A stretch of 64,000 nucleotides of DNA from Lentisphaerota bacterium (GTDB lineage: Bacteria > Verrucomicrobiota > Kiritimatiellia > UBA8416 > JAIOPI01), in NCBI GenBank assembly GCA_021413965.1, contig JAIOPI010000002.1, forward strand, positions 1 to 64,000, given 5' to 3'. Shown piece after piece: positions 10,963-20,095 of this stretch. Numbering within the stretch: the stretch's first letter is position 1; every line of letters starts with the position of its first letter. The notes beneath the pieces are model-generated. The model saw only the letters and a list, made by a program, of their open reading frames with translations. It was not told the origin of the DNA and made no database searches. The position numbers and the translations under genes were made by a program.

Positions 10963-11931
10963 TCACTCGGCAATAAAATCGACTTTGGCCGTCAGTTCGG
11001 GCGTGAGAAAGGCGTCCGGCGACTCGACCTGCACCTTGACCTGCAACGTCCCCTTTGACCGATTTGCCTCCGGCGCGATTTCGGCCACGTGCCCCTGGTA
11101 AACATTGTCCGGGTAGGTCTCCGGACTGATGCGGCAACGCTGGTTGAGGTGTACCCGTGGCGTATCCTCTTCGCTCAGATCAATCTCCACCTGCAAATCC
11201 CCCAGATCCGCCATGGCGAGAAACGCCGTGCTCGGCCCGCGACCGCCGCCAAAACTCTGCGGCGTCACCAGCTCGTTCGGGCTCACCAGTTTCTCGAGGA
11301 TCGTGCCGTCAATCGGCGCCCGGATCGTGCACCAGTCGAGGTAGGTCTGCGCCAGCGCCAACTGCCCGCGCGCGCTGGTCAGCTGCGCCACCGCGCTGTC
11401 ATGATCCCGCCGTGCCCCGTCCAGCGCCTGCACGCTGTCGATCTGCCGGCTCGCCAGCATCTGCTGGCGCTCAAAGTTGGCGAGCGCATTCGTCAGCGCC
11501 GCTTCCGCCAGCGCCAGCTGCCCCTGCGCCTCCTGCAGCCGCGCGCGCTGCTCCTCGTCTTCGAGTTCCACCAGCACGTCGCCCCGCTTGACGCGGTCGC
11601 CCTTCTTGATCGTAATCGTCCTCACCGTTCCCTGGAACTTCGGGCTGATCTCAATACGCTCACGCGGGATCACATAGCCGCTGACCGTCAGGATGACGTC
11701 GCCCGGTTTGGGCGGCGTCGCCGGCACCGCCACGGCGGGCCCCTCGGCACCGGCCGTCGCGGCGGGCACGGGCTTGCGATCAGCCCGGCCGGTAGCCGCG
11801 TAGATGCCCAGCCCGACCAGCAGGACCACCGCCACCAGGACCAGGACCATGACCGGCCCCACCCGCCGCCGACTCTTCTGCGCCTCCGGTATCGTCAGCT
11901 TCGCCATCGCTTCCCGCTTCGACTCATTCAT
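10963..11931 (-). CDS. HlyD/MacA-type periplasmic adaptor of ABC exporter
   Basis: 322 residues: a short cytoplasmic tail, one transmembrane helix (VGPVMVLVLVAVVLLVGLGI, about 18-38), lipoyl half (GTVRTITIKKGDRVKRGDVLV), helical hairpin (about 125-190), second lipoyl half (CTIRAPIDGTILEKLV) and beta-barrel. It links the MacB/Lol-like ATPase-permease complex across the periplasm. The frame is open to 12045, but ATG 11931 has an AAAGGA ribosome site and gives a normal N-terminus. It follows permease 2 after 110 bp. Confidence 0.9.
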   Translation of the reverse strand: MNESKREAMAKLTIPEAQKSRRRVGPVMVLVLVAVVLLVGLGIYAATGRADRKPVPAATAGAEGPAVAVPATPPKPGDVILTVSGYVIPRERIEISPKFQGTVRTITIKKGDRVKRGDVLVELEDEEQRARLQEAQGQLALAEAALTNALANFERQQMLASRQIDSVQALDGARRDHDSAVAQLTSARGQLALAQTYLDWCTIRAPIDGTILEKLVSPNELVTPQSFGGGRGPSTAFLAMADLGDLQVEIDLSEEDTPRVHLNQRCRISPETYPDNVYQGHVAEIAPEANRSKGTLQVKVQVESPDAFLTPELTAKVDFIAE

Positions 11932-12041
11932 GTTCAGATGTCCTTTCGAAATCTTTGTCCCCACGCCCAGCCACGTTCCGGCGTCCGCCACCTGGAGCCG
12001 GCCGTCCCGGCCGGTCGCCTGTTCGCAGCGCCGCCCGTTCT

Positions 12042-13205
12042 TCACGCGGCATGCAAGGCCTCCAGCACGGGCTTGCGCGCGGCCAGCCGCGCCGGCAGCA
12101 GTCCGCCCAGCACGCCCATCACGAGCGCGAAGGCCACCCCCTTCGCCATCAGTCCCGCGGTAATCCGAAACTCAAAGGCCACTTCGGCAAAGGTGTTCCA
12201 GCCGATCGTGCCCGTGGCCACGCCGTTCAACGGCAGCGCCAGCAGGCACCCCAACAATCCCCCCATCAGCGCCAGCAGCACCGACTCGGCCAGAAACGAC
12301 AGGTAGATCTCCCGCCGCTTGAAGCCCAGCACCCGCAGCGTGCCGATCTCCCGCGTCCGCGCCCCGATCGCCGCATACATCGTATTCATGGCCGAAAACG
12401 CCGCCCCGATGCTCATCACCACCGCCAGGAACGCGCCCATGAAGCGGATCGGTCCCGCCATCTGCGTCTGCTCCCGGTAGTAATCCGCCTCCGGCAGCAC
12501 CCGCACCTGCAGAATGCGGTCCGCTTCCATGCGCTTCGTCAACGCGGCCGCCGCCGCGGGCCCCTCCGTGCGCAGCAGCACCGAGCCGAAGAAATCGCGA
12601 TGAAACACTGCCCGCGCCTCATCCGCGTCGATCCAGATCTCCGATTCGTACGCCGTCCGAGCCGCATCGAAGATGCCCACCACCGTCCAGGCCGTCGCGC
12701 CCGAGCGGAACGACTGCCCCACGCGACAATTCGCAAACCGGTCCGCGATGCGCTGGCTGACCACGCACTCGCGCAGCCCGGGGCGTAGCATCCGCCCCTC
12801 GATCAGGCGCGCCTGCGGGCGCAGCGTGAGCCCCGCCGCCTTCATGCCCCGCACCAGCACGTTCGCCCCCCCGCTGCCGTCGACGCGGTCCAGGTAGATC
12901 AGCAGGATAATCTCGGCCGACATCAACGGATCCCCCTGCGCATCGCGCGCCAGGCCTCCCAGGTAGCGCATGCGCGACACCTCGGCCCGCATGATCTGGC
13001 TGTTGGACTCCGCCGTCGACCCCTTGCGCAGGACCAGCAGGTTGCGCGGATCTCCGGTGCTCACGTACGTGGCCTTCAGCCCTTGCGCCAGTGCCATGAC
13101 CATGATGAATACCGCCACCACCAGGCCAATACCCAGCGCCGTGGCCGCCGTCAGGCGCCACCGCACGCGCAAGTTGCGCAGGTTGTATTTCAGGGGGACG
13201 GCCAT
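12042..13205 (-). CDS. ABC exporter permease (FtsX/MacB type), second copy
   Basis: 387 residues with the MacB/FtsX layout: one N-terminal transmembrane helix (TAATALGIGLVVAVFIMVMA, about 20-40), a periplasmic core of about 220 residues, then three C-terminal helices (about 260-285, 310-335, 355-375). The FtsX C-terminal block carries the usual GARTREIGTLRVLGFKRREI coupling helix. It probably dimerises with the neighbouring permease, 7 bp upstream, to form a heterodimeric exporter driven by the ATPase at 14352-15050. Substrate could be a lipid, lipoprotein or macrolide-like compound. Confidence 0.9.
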   Translation of the reverse strand: MAVPLKYNLRNLRVRWRLTAATALGIGLVVAVFIMVMALAQGLKATYVSTGDPRNLLVLRKGSTAESNSQIMRAEVSRMRYLGGLARDAQGDPLMSAEIILLIYLDRVDGSGGANVLVRGMKAAGLTLRPQARLIEGRMLRPGLRECVVSQRIADRFANCRVGQSFRSGATAWTVVGIFDAARTAYESEIWIDADEARAVFHRDFFGSVLLRTEGPAAAAALTKRMEADRILQVRVLPEADYYREQTQMAGPIRFMGAFLAVVMSIGAAFSAMNTMYAAIGARTREIGTLRVLGFKRREIYLSFLAESVLLALMGGLLGCLLALPLNGVATGTIGWNTFAEVAFEFRITAGLMAKGVAFALVMGVLGGLLPARLAARKPVLEALHAA

Positions 13206-13212
13206 GGTGCGC

Positions 13213-14355
13213 TCAATCCAGTTCCTTCAACCCCTCGATAATCGTCATCCGCAGCGTGGTCCGCGCCGGGATGGCGCAGCTGACCGCGCCCAGCACCGCC
13301 GCGATCAGCATCCCGCCCGCAAGGATGTGCGGCGTCACGTCGAACTTCAGAAAGAACCCCTGGGTCACCTTGTAGATGTCGATGTGGCGGAACAAGAACC
13401 AGGCGCCGAAGCAACCGACCAGCCCCCCGGCCACCGCCAGGCCGAAGGATTCCGCCACGATCAGCCCCACCACCCGAAGCCCGTCAAAGCCCAGGGCCTT
13501 GAGGATTGCCAGCTCGCGCATGCGCTCACGGATCGCCATGCTCATCGTGCTGGCCGTGACCAGCATCATGGTGAACACGATGACCGTGCAGATGGACCCG
13601 ATCAACATCTTGATGTTGCCAAACATGGACACGAACCCGAGCTGAAACGCCCGCTCGGTCTCCGTCTTGGTCTCCGCGTCCGTGTTGCGAAACGTCCGAT
13701 CGATGCGTTCGATCAGCCCCGGGATGGCCGCCGCACTGGTGGCCTTGATCCAGAAGGTGCCCACCACGCCGGGATTGCCCATGAGTTCGTCGAAATAGTC
13801 GTGGTGGAAGAACAGGTTGGTTTCGTCGATGCCGCCGCGATAGACGCCGCGAATGGTCATCTCCGGGTCGCAGTCCCAGATCACGCCCTGCAGGGTGATC
13901 TTCTGCCCGACCTTGAGACCGAACCGCTCCATGGTCTTGACGCCCACAATGCAGCCGGCGCGATCTTCGATGAAGTCCGCCATCTCCTTGGGGTCGAAGG
14001 TCGCCTCCTTGAAAAGGCGCGCGATCTTGTCGCCCTCGCAGGCGAACTGGGGGAAGAAATTTTTCTCTTCCTGGTAGATGCCGCCGAACCAGGTGAACTG
14101 GGAACACACGTCCACCCCGGGCAGGTTCTCAATGCGCGCCTGGTACTTGACCGGCAGGACATTGGCCAGCGACACGCGGTGCCGCACCACCAGCCGCAGG
14201 GCCGATTCCTCCGTCGATGCAGGCTGGGTCAGCTCGCGCAGGGCCGTCTGCAGCACAGTATAGAGGAACAGGCTCAGGGCCACGCTCATCACGGTGAGCA
14301 CAAGGCGGCGCTTATTGCGCAGCACGTTGCGGATGATGAACCCGGTGATGGTCAT
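13213..14355 (-). CDS. ABC exporter permease (FtsX/MacB type), first copy
   Basis: 380 residues with an N-terminal helix ([18 protein letters not shown], about 18-36), periplasmic domain (about 45-235), and three C-terminal helices. The coupling segment is [18 protein letters not shown], the FtsX hallmark. Its ATG overlaps the stop of the ATPase gene (ATGA), so the two are translationally coupled. It differs clearly in sequence from the second permease, so the complex is probably heterodimeric, as in LolCE rather than the homodimer of MacB. Confidence 0.9.
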   Translation of the reverse strand: MTITGFIIRNVLRNKRRLVLTVMSVALSLFLYTVLQTALRELTQPASTEESALRLVVRHRVSLANVLPVKYQARIENLPGVDVCSQFTWFGGIYQEEKNFFPQFACEGDKIARLFKEATFDPKEMADFIEDRAGCIVGVKTMERFGLKVGQKITLQGVIWDCDPEMTIRGVYRGGIDETNLFFHHDYFDELMGNPGVVGTFWIKATSAAAIPGLIERIDRTFRNTDAETKTETERAFQLGFVSMFGNIKMLIGSICTVIVFTMMLVTASTMSMAIRERMRELAILKALGFDGLRVVGLIVAESFGLAVAGGLVGCFGAWFLFRHIDIYKVTQGFFLKFDVTPHILAGGMLIAAVLGAVSCAIPARTTLRMTIIEGLKELD

Positions 14356-15050
14356 GACGGCGTCGCCAGCGGGGCCTCGTCCAGCTCGCCCTTCTCGAGG
14401 TGCACGATGCGGCGGGCGTGGGCGGCGGCCTTGGGATCATGCGTCACCATGATGATGGTCTTGCCCGCGTCACGGTTGAGTGCCGCCAGCAGGTCGAGGA
14501 CGTCGCGCGCCGCGTGGGCATCCAGATTGCCGGTGGGCTCGTCCGCCACGATCAGCGTCGGATCCGTCACCAGCGCGCGGGCAATGGCGACGCGCTGCTC
14601 CTGCCCGCCGGAGAGCTGCCGGGGCAAATGGTGCATCCGGTCCGCCAGCCCCACCAGGGCCAGCGCGGCCTCGGCATGCGCGCGCCGCTCCGCCGCATTC
14701 AGGCCGGTGAGCAACAGGGGAAGCTCCACGTTTTCCCGCGCGGTCAACACGGGGATGAGGTTGAAGGTCTGAAAGACAAAGCCGACATGGCTGTTGCGCC
14801 AGCCCGCCAGTTCCGTCTCTGACAAGGTGGCGACATCGACGGCGCGCACCACGCACTGCCCGCTGGTCGGACGATCAATCCCGGCAATGATGTGCAGGAG
14901 GGTGCTCTTGCCGGACCCGCTGGGCCCCATCAGCGCCACGAACTCGCCCTCGTGGATGTCCAGCGTGATCCGGTCGAGCGCGGTCACGTCGATGTCGCCC
15001 TGGCGGTAGATCCGCGACAGGTTCCGAATTTGTACCATCGGGGTCGTCAT
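14352..15050 (-). CDS. ABC exporter ATPase (LolD/MacB-like)
   Basis: 232 residues, a single ABC domain: Walker [11 protein letters not shown]-loop [20 protein letters not shown] (typical of the LolD/MacB subfamily), signature [15 protein letters not shown], Walker [13 protein letters not shown], and switch H in MVTHDP. It powers the two FtsX-type permeases downstream. It is the first gene of the exporter operon; no strong ribosome site is seen before ATG 15050. Confidence 0.93.
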   Translation of the reverse strand: MTTPMVQIRNLSRIYRQGDIDVTALDRITLDIHEGEFVALMGPSGSGKSTLLHIIAGIDRPTSGQCVVRAVDVATLSETELAGWRNSHVGFVFQTFNLIPVLTARENVELPLLLTGLNAAERRAHAEAALALVGLADRMHHLPRQLSGGQEQRVAIARALVTDPTLIVADEPTGNLDAHAARDVLDLLAALNRDAGKTIIMVTHDPKAAAHARRIVHLEKGELDEAPLATPS

Positions 15051-15347
15051 GTCTGTGCTTCGCGCGAAGCGCGAGGACCTTACGCTTTTATGGGAAGCCC
15101 TTCAAGCCGGAGCCGTGCCCCCGCAACGGCGGGAGTTGGAAGACGGGAAGGTTGGAAGTTTGGGCATCGGCGCGTCTCCATGAGAATTTCAGATGCCCTC
15201 GGTGTGCTTGCTGCTTCACCCACGCTTGGTGATGCGTCGCGCCTGTCGCCGTGCGGAAGACCGCCGTTTCCGTGTCATTCCCAGGCTTCCATCCCCCCAA
15301 TCTTCCACCGTTCGGGGTGCGCCCGCCGCCTTCGGCCGGCGCGGGGC
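15051..15347. other. Non-coding gap with hairpin-forming DNA
   Basis: No gene is supported in these 297 bases, between the uup-like gene (upstream on the minus strand) and the exporter operon. GC-rich dyads occur, for example CGCCGCCTTCGGCCGGCG near 15327-15344, placed as a terminator-like hairpin for the uup-like gene, and GCTTCGCGCGAAGC near 15057. The operon's promoter is expected here but no convincing boxes were found. Confidence 0.4.
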
Positions 15348-17195
15348 TTACGATCCTTGCTGCTTCAGCGCTTCCAACTCGCCCCAGCGATGGTAGGCGG
15401 TGTCCAGCTGGTTTGCGATGGTCTCGGCCTGCTGTTTGGTCCGCGCGATCTCCTCGCCGGGCTGACGATAGAAGGCGGGATCGGCCATGCGCGCGTGGCA
15501 CGCCGCCTGTTCCGCTTCGAGTTTCTCGATGAGCAGCGGCATGCCTTCCAGCTCACGCTTATCCTTGCTGGACAGACCGCGCTTCTGACCGCCGCGCTCA
15601 TTACGCGGGGGCGGCCGCAGTTCCGCGGCTGGCGCCGGCACCGCGTGCTGCACGCGCTGGCGCCGCCAATCATCGTAGCCACCGACGTACTCGTTGACGT
15701 ACCACCCGTCCTCGGCGCCCAGCCACTCGCCCGGGGCGTCCGATCTCCCCTTCTCGAAGGCCAGCACGCTCGTGGCGATGTTGTTCAGGAATTCGCGATC
15801 ATGGCTGACCAGCAGCACGGTGCCCTTGTACGAATCCAGCTGCTCTTCCAGCAGGTCCAGCGTGTCGAGATCGAGGTCATTGGTCGGCTCGTCCAGCACG
15901 AGCACGTTGGAAGGCTGCGCAAAGAGCCGCGCCAGCAACAGCCGGTTGCGCTCCCCGCCCGACAACACCTTGACGGGCAACCGCGCGCGCTCGGGGCCGA
16001 ACAGGAAGTCCTGCAGGTACCCCATGATGTGCCGCCGGTTCTCGCCGATCTGCACGTACTCGCGCCCCGGGGCCACGTTCTCCGCCAGCGACTTGTCCTC
16101 CTGCAATTGCGCGCGCAGCTGGTCGGAGTAGGCCACCTGCAAATTCGTGCCGTGCGTGACGACTCCCGCCGTCGGCGTCAGCCCGCCCTCGGGCGCATGC
16201 GCGCCGAGCAGCAACCGCAACAGGGTCGTCTTGCCGCAGCCGTTCGGGCCGAGGATGCCGATGCGATCGCCACGGGTAATCACCGTGGAGCACGTGCGGA
16301 TCAGCGGACGCCCCTCGAAGCCAAAGGACACGCCCTTGGCCTTGAGCACAATCTGGCCGGTCCGCTCCGCCTCCTGGATCGCCATCTGCACCGAGCCCAC
16401 CCGTTCGCGACGCCGGGACCGCTCCGCCCGCAAGTCCATCAACGCGCGCACCCGCCCTTCATTGCGCGTCCGGCGCGCCCGCACGCCCTGCCGGATCCAG
16501 ACTTCCTCCTGCGCCAGCTTCTTGTCGAACAGCGCCCACTGCTTGGCCTCGGCCGCCAGCACCTCGGATTGGCGGCGCAGGAACGTGTCGTAATCGCAGC
16601 GCCAGTCGCGCAGCTTGCCGCGATCCAGCTCGACCACGCGCGACGCGAGACGCCGAAGGAAGGCCCGGTCGTGGGTGACGAACATGAACGTCCGGCAGTA
16701 GCGCAGCAGGTATTCCTCGAGTTCGCCGATCGAATCCAGGTCGAGATGGTTGGTGGGCTCGTCGAGCAATACCAGATCCGGCTCCCCCAGCAGCGCGCGC
16801 GCCAGCAGCCCGCGGCGCCGCATGCCGCCGGAAAGCGAGGCAAACGGCGCCTCCGGGTCGAGGCGGAAACGGTCCAGGATGCGCACCGCTTCCACGCGGC
16901 GCGTGTCGTCGACAACACCGCCCAGGGGCGGACACACGACGTCCTCGACGCGCCCGGTCAATTCCGTGGGGACCTGCTGAGGCAGGTACGTCACGCGCAG
17001 GCCAGGCGCCCGCGCCAGGTTGCCTGTATCGGGCTGCACGTCGCCCGACAGCACGCGCAGCAGCGAGCTCTTGCCCGTGCCGTTCACGCCGAGCAGGCAG
17101 ATGCGATCGCCCCGCTCGATGTGGAATTCCACATCGTCAAGCAGCGGCGGCCCGTCGTAGTGCAAACTGACGTTGCGTAAAGAAAGTAGTGCCAT
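15348..17195 (-). CDS. uup: ABC-F ATPase, Uup-like
   Basis: 615 residues with two ABC domains: GVNGTGKSS, LSGGMRRRGLLARAL and LVLLDEPTNHLDLDSI in the first; GPNGCGKTT, LSGGERNRLLLARLF and VLVLDEPTNDLDLDTL in the second. A C-terminal coiled coil (about 540-612) follows, the region that binds DNA or ribosome in Uup. Domain order and the NDLDLDTL motif favour Uup over other ABC-F members. ATG 17195 was chosen over an upstream in-frame ATG because AGGAA precedes it and homology starts at MALLSLRNVSLHY. Role: ribosome-linked or DNA-repair ATPase in the cytoplasm. Confidence 0.88.
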   Translation of the reverse strand: MALLSLRNVSLHYDGPPLLDDVEFHIERGDRICLLGVNGTGKSSLLRVLSGDVQPDTGNLARAPGLRVTYLPQQVPTELTGRVEDVVCPPLGGVVDDTRRVEAVRILDRFRLDPEAPFASLSGGMRRRGLLARALLGEPDLVLLDEPTNHLDLDSIGELEEYLLRYCRTFMFVTHDRAFLRRLASRVVELDRGKLRDWRCDYDTFLRRQSEVLAAEAKQWALFDKKLAQEEVWIRQGVRARRTRNEGRVRALMDLRAERSRRRERVGSVQMAIQEAERTGQIVLKAKGVSFGFEGRPLIRTCSTVITRGDRIGILGPNGCGKTTLLRLLLGAHAPEGGLTPTAGVVTHGTNLQVAYSDQLRAQLQEDKSLAENVAPGREYVQIGENRRHIMGYLQDFLFGPERARLPVKVLSGGERNRLLLARLFAQPSNVLVLDEPTNDLDLDTLDLLEEQLDSYKGTVLLVSHDREFLNNIATSVLAFEKGRSDAPGEWLGAEDGWYVNEYVGGYDDWRRQRVQHAVPAPAAELRPPPRNERGGQKRGLSSKDKRELEGMPLLIEKLEAEQAACHARMADPAFYRQPGEEIARTKQQAETIANQLDTAYHRWGELEALKQQGS

Positions 17196-17320
17196 GGGAA
17201 TTCCTGCCGGCCGCTGGGCCGGGCGCACACTATGGGCTCCGCCCGACCGCCACGCAAGCCTTGAGGCCGTCCGACGGCCTACAAAGTGCAGGGATCACCA
17301 ATTGGCGAGCGGGGCGGACT

Positions 17321-18211
17321 CTACTTGATGCCCAGCAGAAGAATGCCCGCCACGCCGCACAGCAGGGCCACGGCGCCGGCCCGGCCCAGGGGCTCGCGCA
17401 TGCGAAACCGCGTGTTCAAACCAAAGCCCACAATGCACGTGCCGACGGCCAGCGGATAGACCAGCGATACCAGCCCCGCCGTGGCCAGGTTGTCCATGCC
17501 CGCAAAGGCAAGAACGGACCCGGTCACGCCCACCAGACTGCATCCCAGTCCCGCCACGATCTCCCGCCGCCCCGGCCATTCCCGCCGGAACGCACACCCG
17601 ACACCCAGCGCCAGCGCGGCCGACGAGGTCACCAGGGGGACACGCAACCGGCCCGCGTCCGACCAGCCCGGCCAGTGGGAAGGCACCGTCAGCAGGGTTT
17701 GCGACATGCCGATCATGACGAACGCCAGCAGGGCGAAGCCAAACCACGCGTGCGATTCGGAGCGGTGTTCGCGCATGGCGGCGCGCCGGCCGAAGAGCGC
17801 GATCGACGAGACGATCAGCAGGACCCCCAGCATGTTGAGGACCGAGGGCCGCTCATGCCAGAACGTGACGCCCGCCAGGAATGGCACGACCATGGCGGAC
17901 TGCGCCACCGTCCAACTGCCGGCCTGGTGCCCGCGCCGCATGGCCGCCATGATGAGCTGCGTCCCCGCCGTATTCAGGAAGCCACCGAGGACAATGATCG
18001 GAACAAATGCGGACAGGGCGGGCAGACCACCCGCGCGGATGGCCGCCCAGTCGCACAGACACGCGGCCATGAGCGTGCTGCTGATGCTCGACACCAAACC
18101 GAACGGAACGAGCCGCAGGCCGCGCCGGGCGGCGTGGCTGAAGAACGCGCCGACCACGGCCCAGAGCAAGCCCGTGGCCACCAATTGCGCAAAACCGATT
18201 CCATGATGCAT
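17321..18211 (-). CDS. DMT/EamA-like transporter
   Basis: 296 residues, almost entirely hydrophobic, with about ten transmembrane helices arranged as two five-helix halves, as in EamA/DMT transporters. A C-terminal helix pair with GLVSLVYPLAVGTCIVGFGL and the short RMREPLGRAGAVALLCGVAG resembles the second EamA repeat. ATG 18211 has GGAGAGG six bases before it; longer in-frame starts lack this. It is divergent from the gamma-glutamyltransferase gene with 162 bp between. Substrate unknown, possibly a sugar or amino-acid derivative. Confidence 0.8.
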   Translation of the reverse strand: MHHGIGFAQLVATGLLWAVVGAFFSHAARRGLRLVPFGLVSSISSTLMAACLCDWAAIRAGGLPALSAFVPIIVLGGFLNTAGTQLIMAAMRRGHQAGSWTVAQSAMVVPFLAGVTFWHERPSVLNMLGVLLIVSSIALFGRRAAMREHRSESHAWFGFALLAFVMIGMSQTLLTVPSHWPGWSDAGRLRVPLVTSSAALALGVGCAFRREWPGRREIVAGLGCSLVGVTGSVLAFAGMDNLATAGLVSLVYPLAVGTCIVGFGLNTRFRMREPLGRAGAVALLCGVAGILLLGIK

Positions 18212-18373
18212 GTTCGCCCTCTCCAACGCGGGCCGCATTATGGCGGGGCGGCGGGGCGCGAACAAGCTCGCAGCCTCACCACGCACGGATCATGCCCCAC
18301 GCCACCCGCCCCAGCGCGAGAGACTCCGCCACGGCACTCGTTTTGTTGTCGCGGTCTGCGCCGGGAACGCGTT

Positions 18374-19957
18374 ATGAAGACTCGCATCATGCAATCGACA
18401 CCTGCAACCGTTCGAGGCTGGGTGGCGTCGGAGACCCGCGAATCGGCCCAAGCCGGCGTGGCCCTGCTCGCGGCCGGCGGCAATGCCGTCGATGCGGCCG
18501 TCGCCACGGCCATCGCCGAAACCGTCGTCTCCCCCCACAACGCGGGCATCGGCGGATTCGCGGGTGCCATGATGATCTATCGCGCCGACCGCGGCGAAAC
18601 CGTGGCGCTGAAGTTCGACACCATCGCGCCGCGCCAGGCCACGCCGGACATGTTCGTCGGCAAGCGTGACCAGCATCGCGCCGGGGCGCTGTCCGTCGGC
18701 GTGCCGGGCGTGTTGCGCGGACTGGAGGCCGCCGTCAGGCAGTTCGGCTGCCGCCCCTGGGCCGAGGCCGTGGCGCCCGCACAGCGCCTCGCGTCTGAAG
18801 GTTTTGACATCAATCGTCTCTCGGCCGGCATGATTGCCGCGTATCGCGAACAGTTGCCGGACTATCCCGCCACGGCCGCCATGCTCATGCCCCGCGGACG
18901 CCCGCCGGCACCCGGCGAGCGCATGCGGTTTCCCGATCTCGCACGCACGCTCGAACGCCTGGCACAACAGGGCGCGGATCTTTTCTACGCCGGCGACTTG
19001 GGCGAACAGACCGTGCGCTTCCTGCAGTCCCAGGGCGGCATCTTGTCGAAGGAGGATCTGGCGGAATACCAGCCCGAGGTGGGCGCCCCCCTGACCGTAA
19101 GCATCGGGGATTACCAGTATCTGACCCCCACCCTTCCCGGCGGCGGGATCACGACGCTCCACATGCTGCGCATCCTGGATCAGTTGCCCAAACCGTCGCG
19201 CTCGCGCCCCAGCGAAGACCCAGACTACCTGCACATGATGCTGCTCACCATGAAGCTCGCCTGGCGCGACCGCCTCACGCACATGGCCGACCCGGCCTGC
19301 ATGCCAATGCCGCCCGAGGATTTCCTTTCCGATGCCCACCTTGCCGAACAGGCCCGCCGCGTGCTGAGTGACGACGTCCCCGAGGACTTTGACGTGCCCG
19401 CGGATTTCTCCTGCACGTCGCACGTGACCACCGCCGACGCGGCCGGCAACCTGGCAACGCTGACCTACACGCATGGATTCGCGTATGGGTCAATGGTGAC
19501 GATCCCAGGCACGGGGTTGATCCTCGGGCACGGCATGGCTCGCTTCGATGGCGTGCCCGGCCGTCCCAATTCCGTGGCGCCCGGCAAGAAGGCCCTGCAC
19601 AACATGGTCCCGCTGATCGTGGGCCGGCGCGGGCGGCCCTATGCCGCGATCGGCTGGACCGGCGGGCGGCGCATCCCCAACGTGGTCCTGCAGGTCTTGA
19701 ATAATCTCATTCGCTTCCGCTTGCCCCTTGCGGACGCGCTGGCTGAGCCCAACCTGCACACCGAAGGCGCCAACCCCATCAAGGCCGAGCGCGCCTTCCC
19801 CCCGGCAACGCTCGACGCGTTGCGCGCCCGCGGACACGTGTTCGAACGGCAGGACGCGGCCGTCGGCTTTGGCTCCGCCATCGTCTGGGATGACGCCCGC
19901 CATACCGCGACCGCCGCCACCGACCCGCGCCGCGACGGCGTTGTGGCAACCGGGTGA
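18374..19957 (+). CDS. Gamma-glutamyltransferase family protein
   Basis: 527 residues of the Ntn-hydrolase gamma-glutamyltransferase family, which autocleaves into two subunits. N-terminal signature: AAGGNAVDAAVATAIAETVVSPHNAGIGG; the presumed nucleophile is T348 in T-S-H (cf. T-T-H in E. coli), followed by GNLATLTYTHGFAYGSM and the GRRIPNVVLQVLNNLI region. Reactions in the family are glutathione hydrolysis or transpeptidation, or acylase chemistry. No signal peptide is visible, although most family members are periplasmic. The frame is open back to 17189, but that part is antisense to the DMT gene; ATG 18374 fits the family start. Confidence 0.87.
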   Translation: MKTRIMQSTPATVRGWVASETRESAQAGVALLAAGGNAVDAAVATAIAETVVSPHNAGIGGFAGAMMIYRADRGETVALKFDTIAPRQATPDMFVGKRDQHRAGALSVGVPGVLRGLEAAVRQFGCRPWAEAVAPAQRLASEGFDINRLSAGMIAAYREQLPDYPATAAMLMPRGRPPAPGERMRFPDLARTLERLAQQGADLFYAGDLGEQTVRFLQSQGGILSKEDLAEYQPEVGAPLTVSIGDYQYLTPTLPGGGITTLHMLRILDQLPKPSRSRPSEDPDYLHMMLLTMKLAWRDRLTHMADPACMPMPPEDFLSDAHLAEQARRVLSDDVPEDFDVPADFSCTSHVTTADAAGNLATLTYTHGFAYGSMVTIPGTGLILGHGMARFDGVPGRPNSVAPGKKALHNMVPLIVGRRGRPYAAIGWTGGRRIPNVVLQVLNNLIRFRLPLADALAEPNLHTEGANPIKAERAFPPATLDALRARGHVFERQDAAVGFGSAIVWDDARHTATAATDPRRDGVVATG

Positions 19958-19973
19958 TCGGAACGGCGGCGCA

Positions 19974-20071
19974 CCCACCCCGCCCTGCGGGCACCCCTCC
20001 GCTGGAGGAGAGCCAGAGTGAACATATTCGAGATCCCCTCCTCGGGAGGGGTGCCCGCAGGGCGGGGTGGG
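19974..20071. repeat. 27-bp inverted repeat between convergent genes
   Basis: The arm at 19974-20000 is perfectly complementary to 20045-20071, separated by 44 bp. Both arms carry CCCACCCCGCCCTGCGGGC (or its complement). It lies between the convergent gamma-glutamyltransferase and beta-propeller genes, so it may act as a two-way terminator or be a miniature mobile repeat. Part of the arm recurs at 63302-63322. Confidence 0.8.
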
Positions 20072-20095
20072 CGTTTCAACCAGGCGGCCGTCCCC

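Noticed and set aside
14892..17180. Plus-strand open frame of about 762 codons opposite the uup-like gene
   Set aside because: Antisense shadow in high-GC DNA; the opposite strand has complete ABC motifs.
17189..18373. N-terminal extension of the gamma-glutamyltransferase frame
   Set aside because: This part is antisense to the DMT transporter and unrelated to the family; the true start is at 18374.
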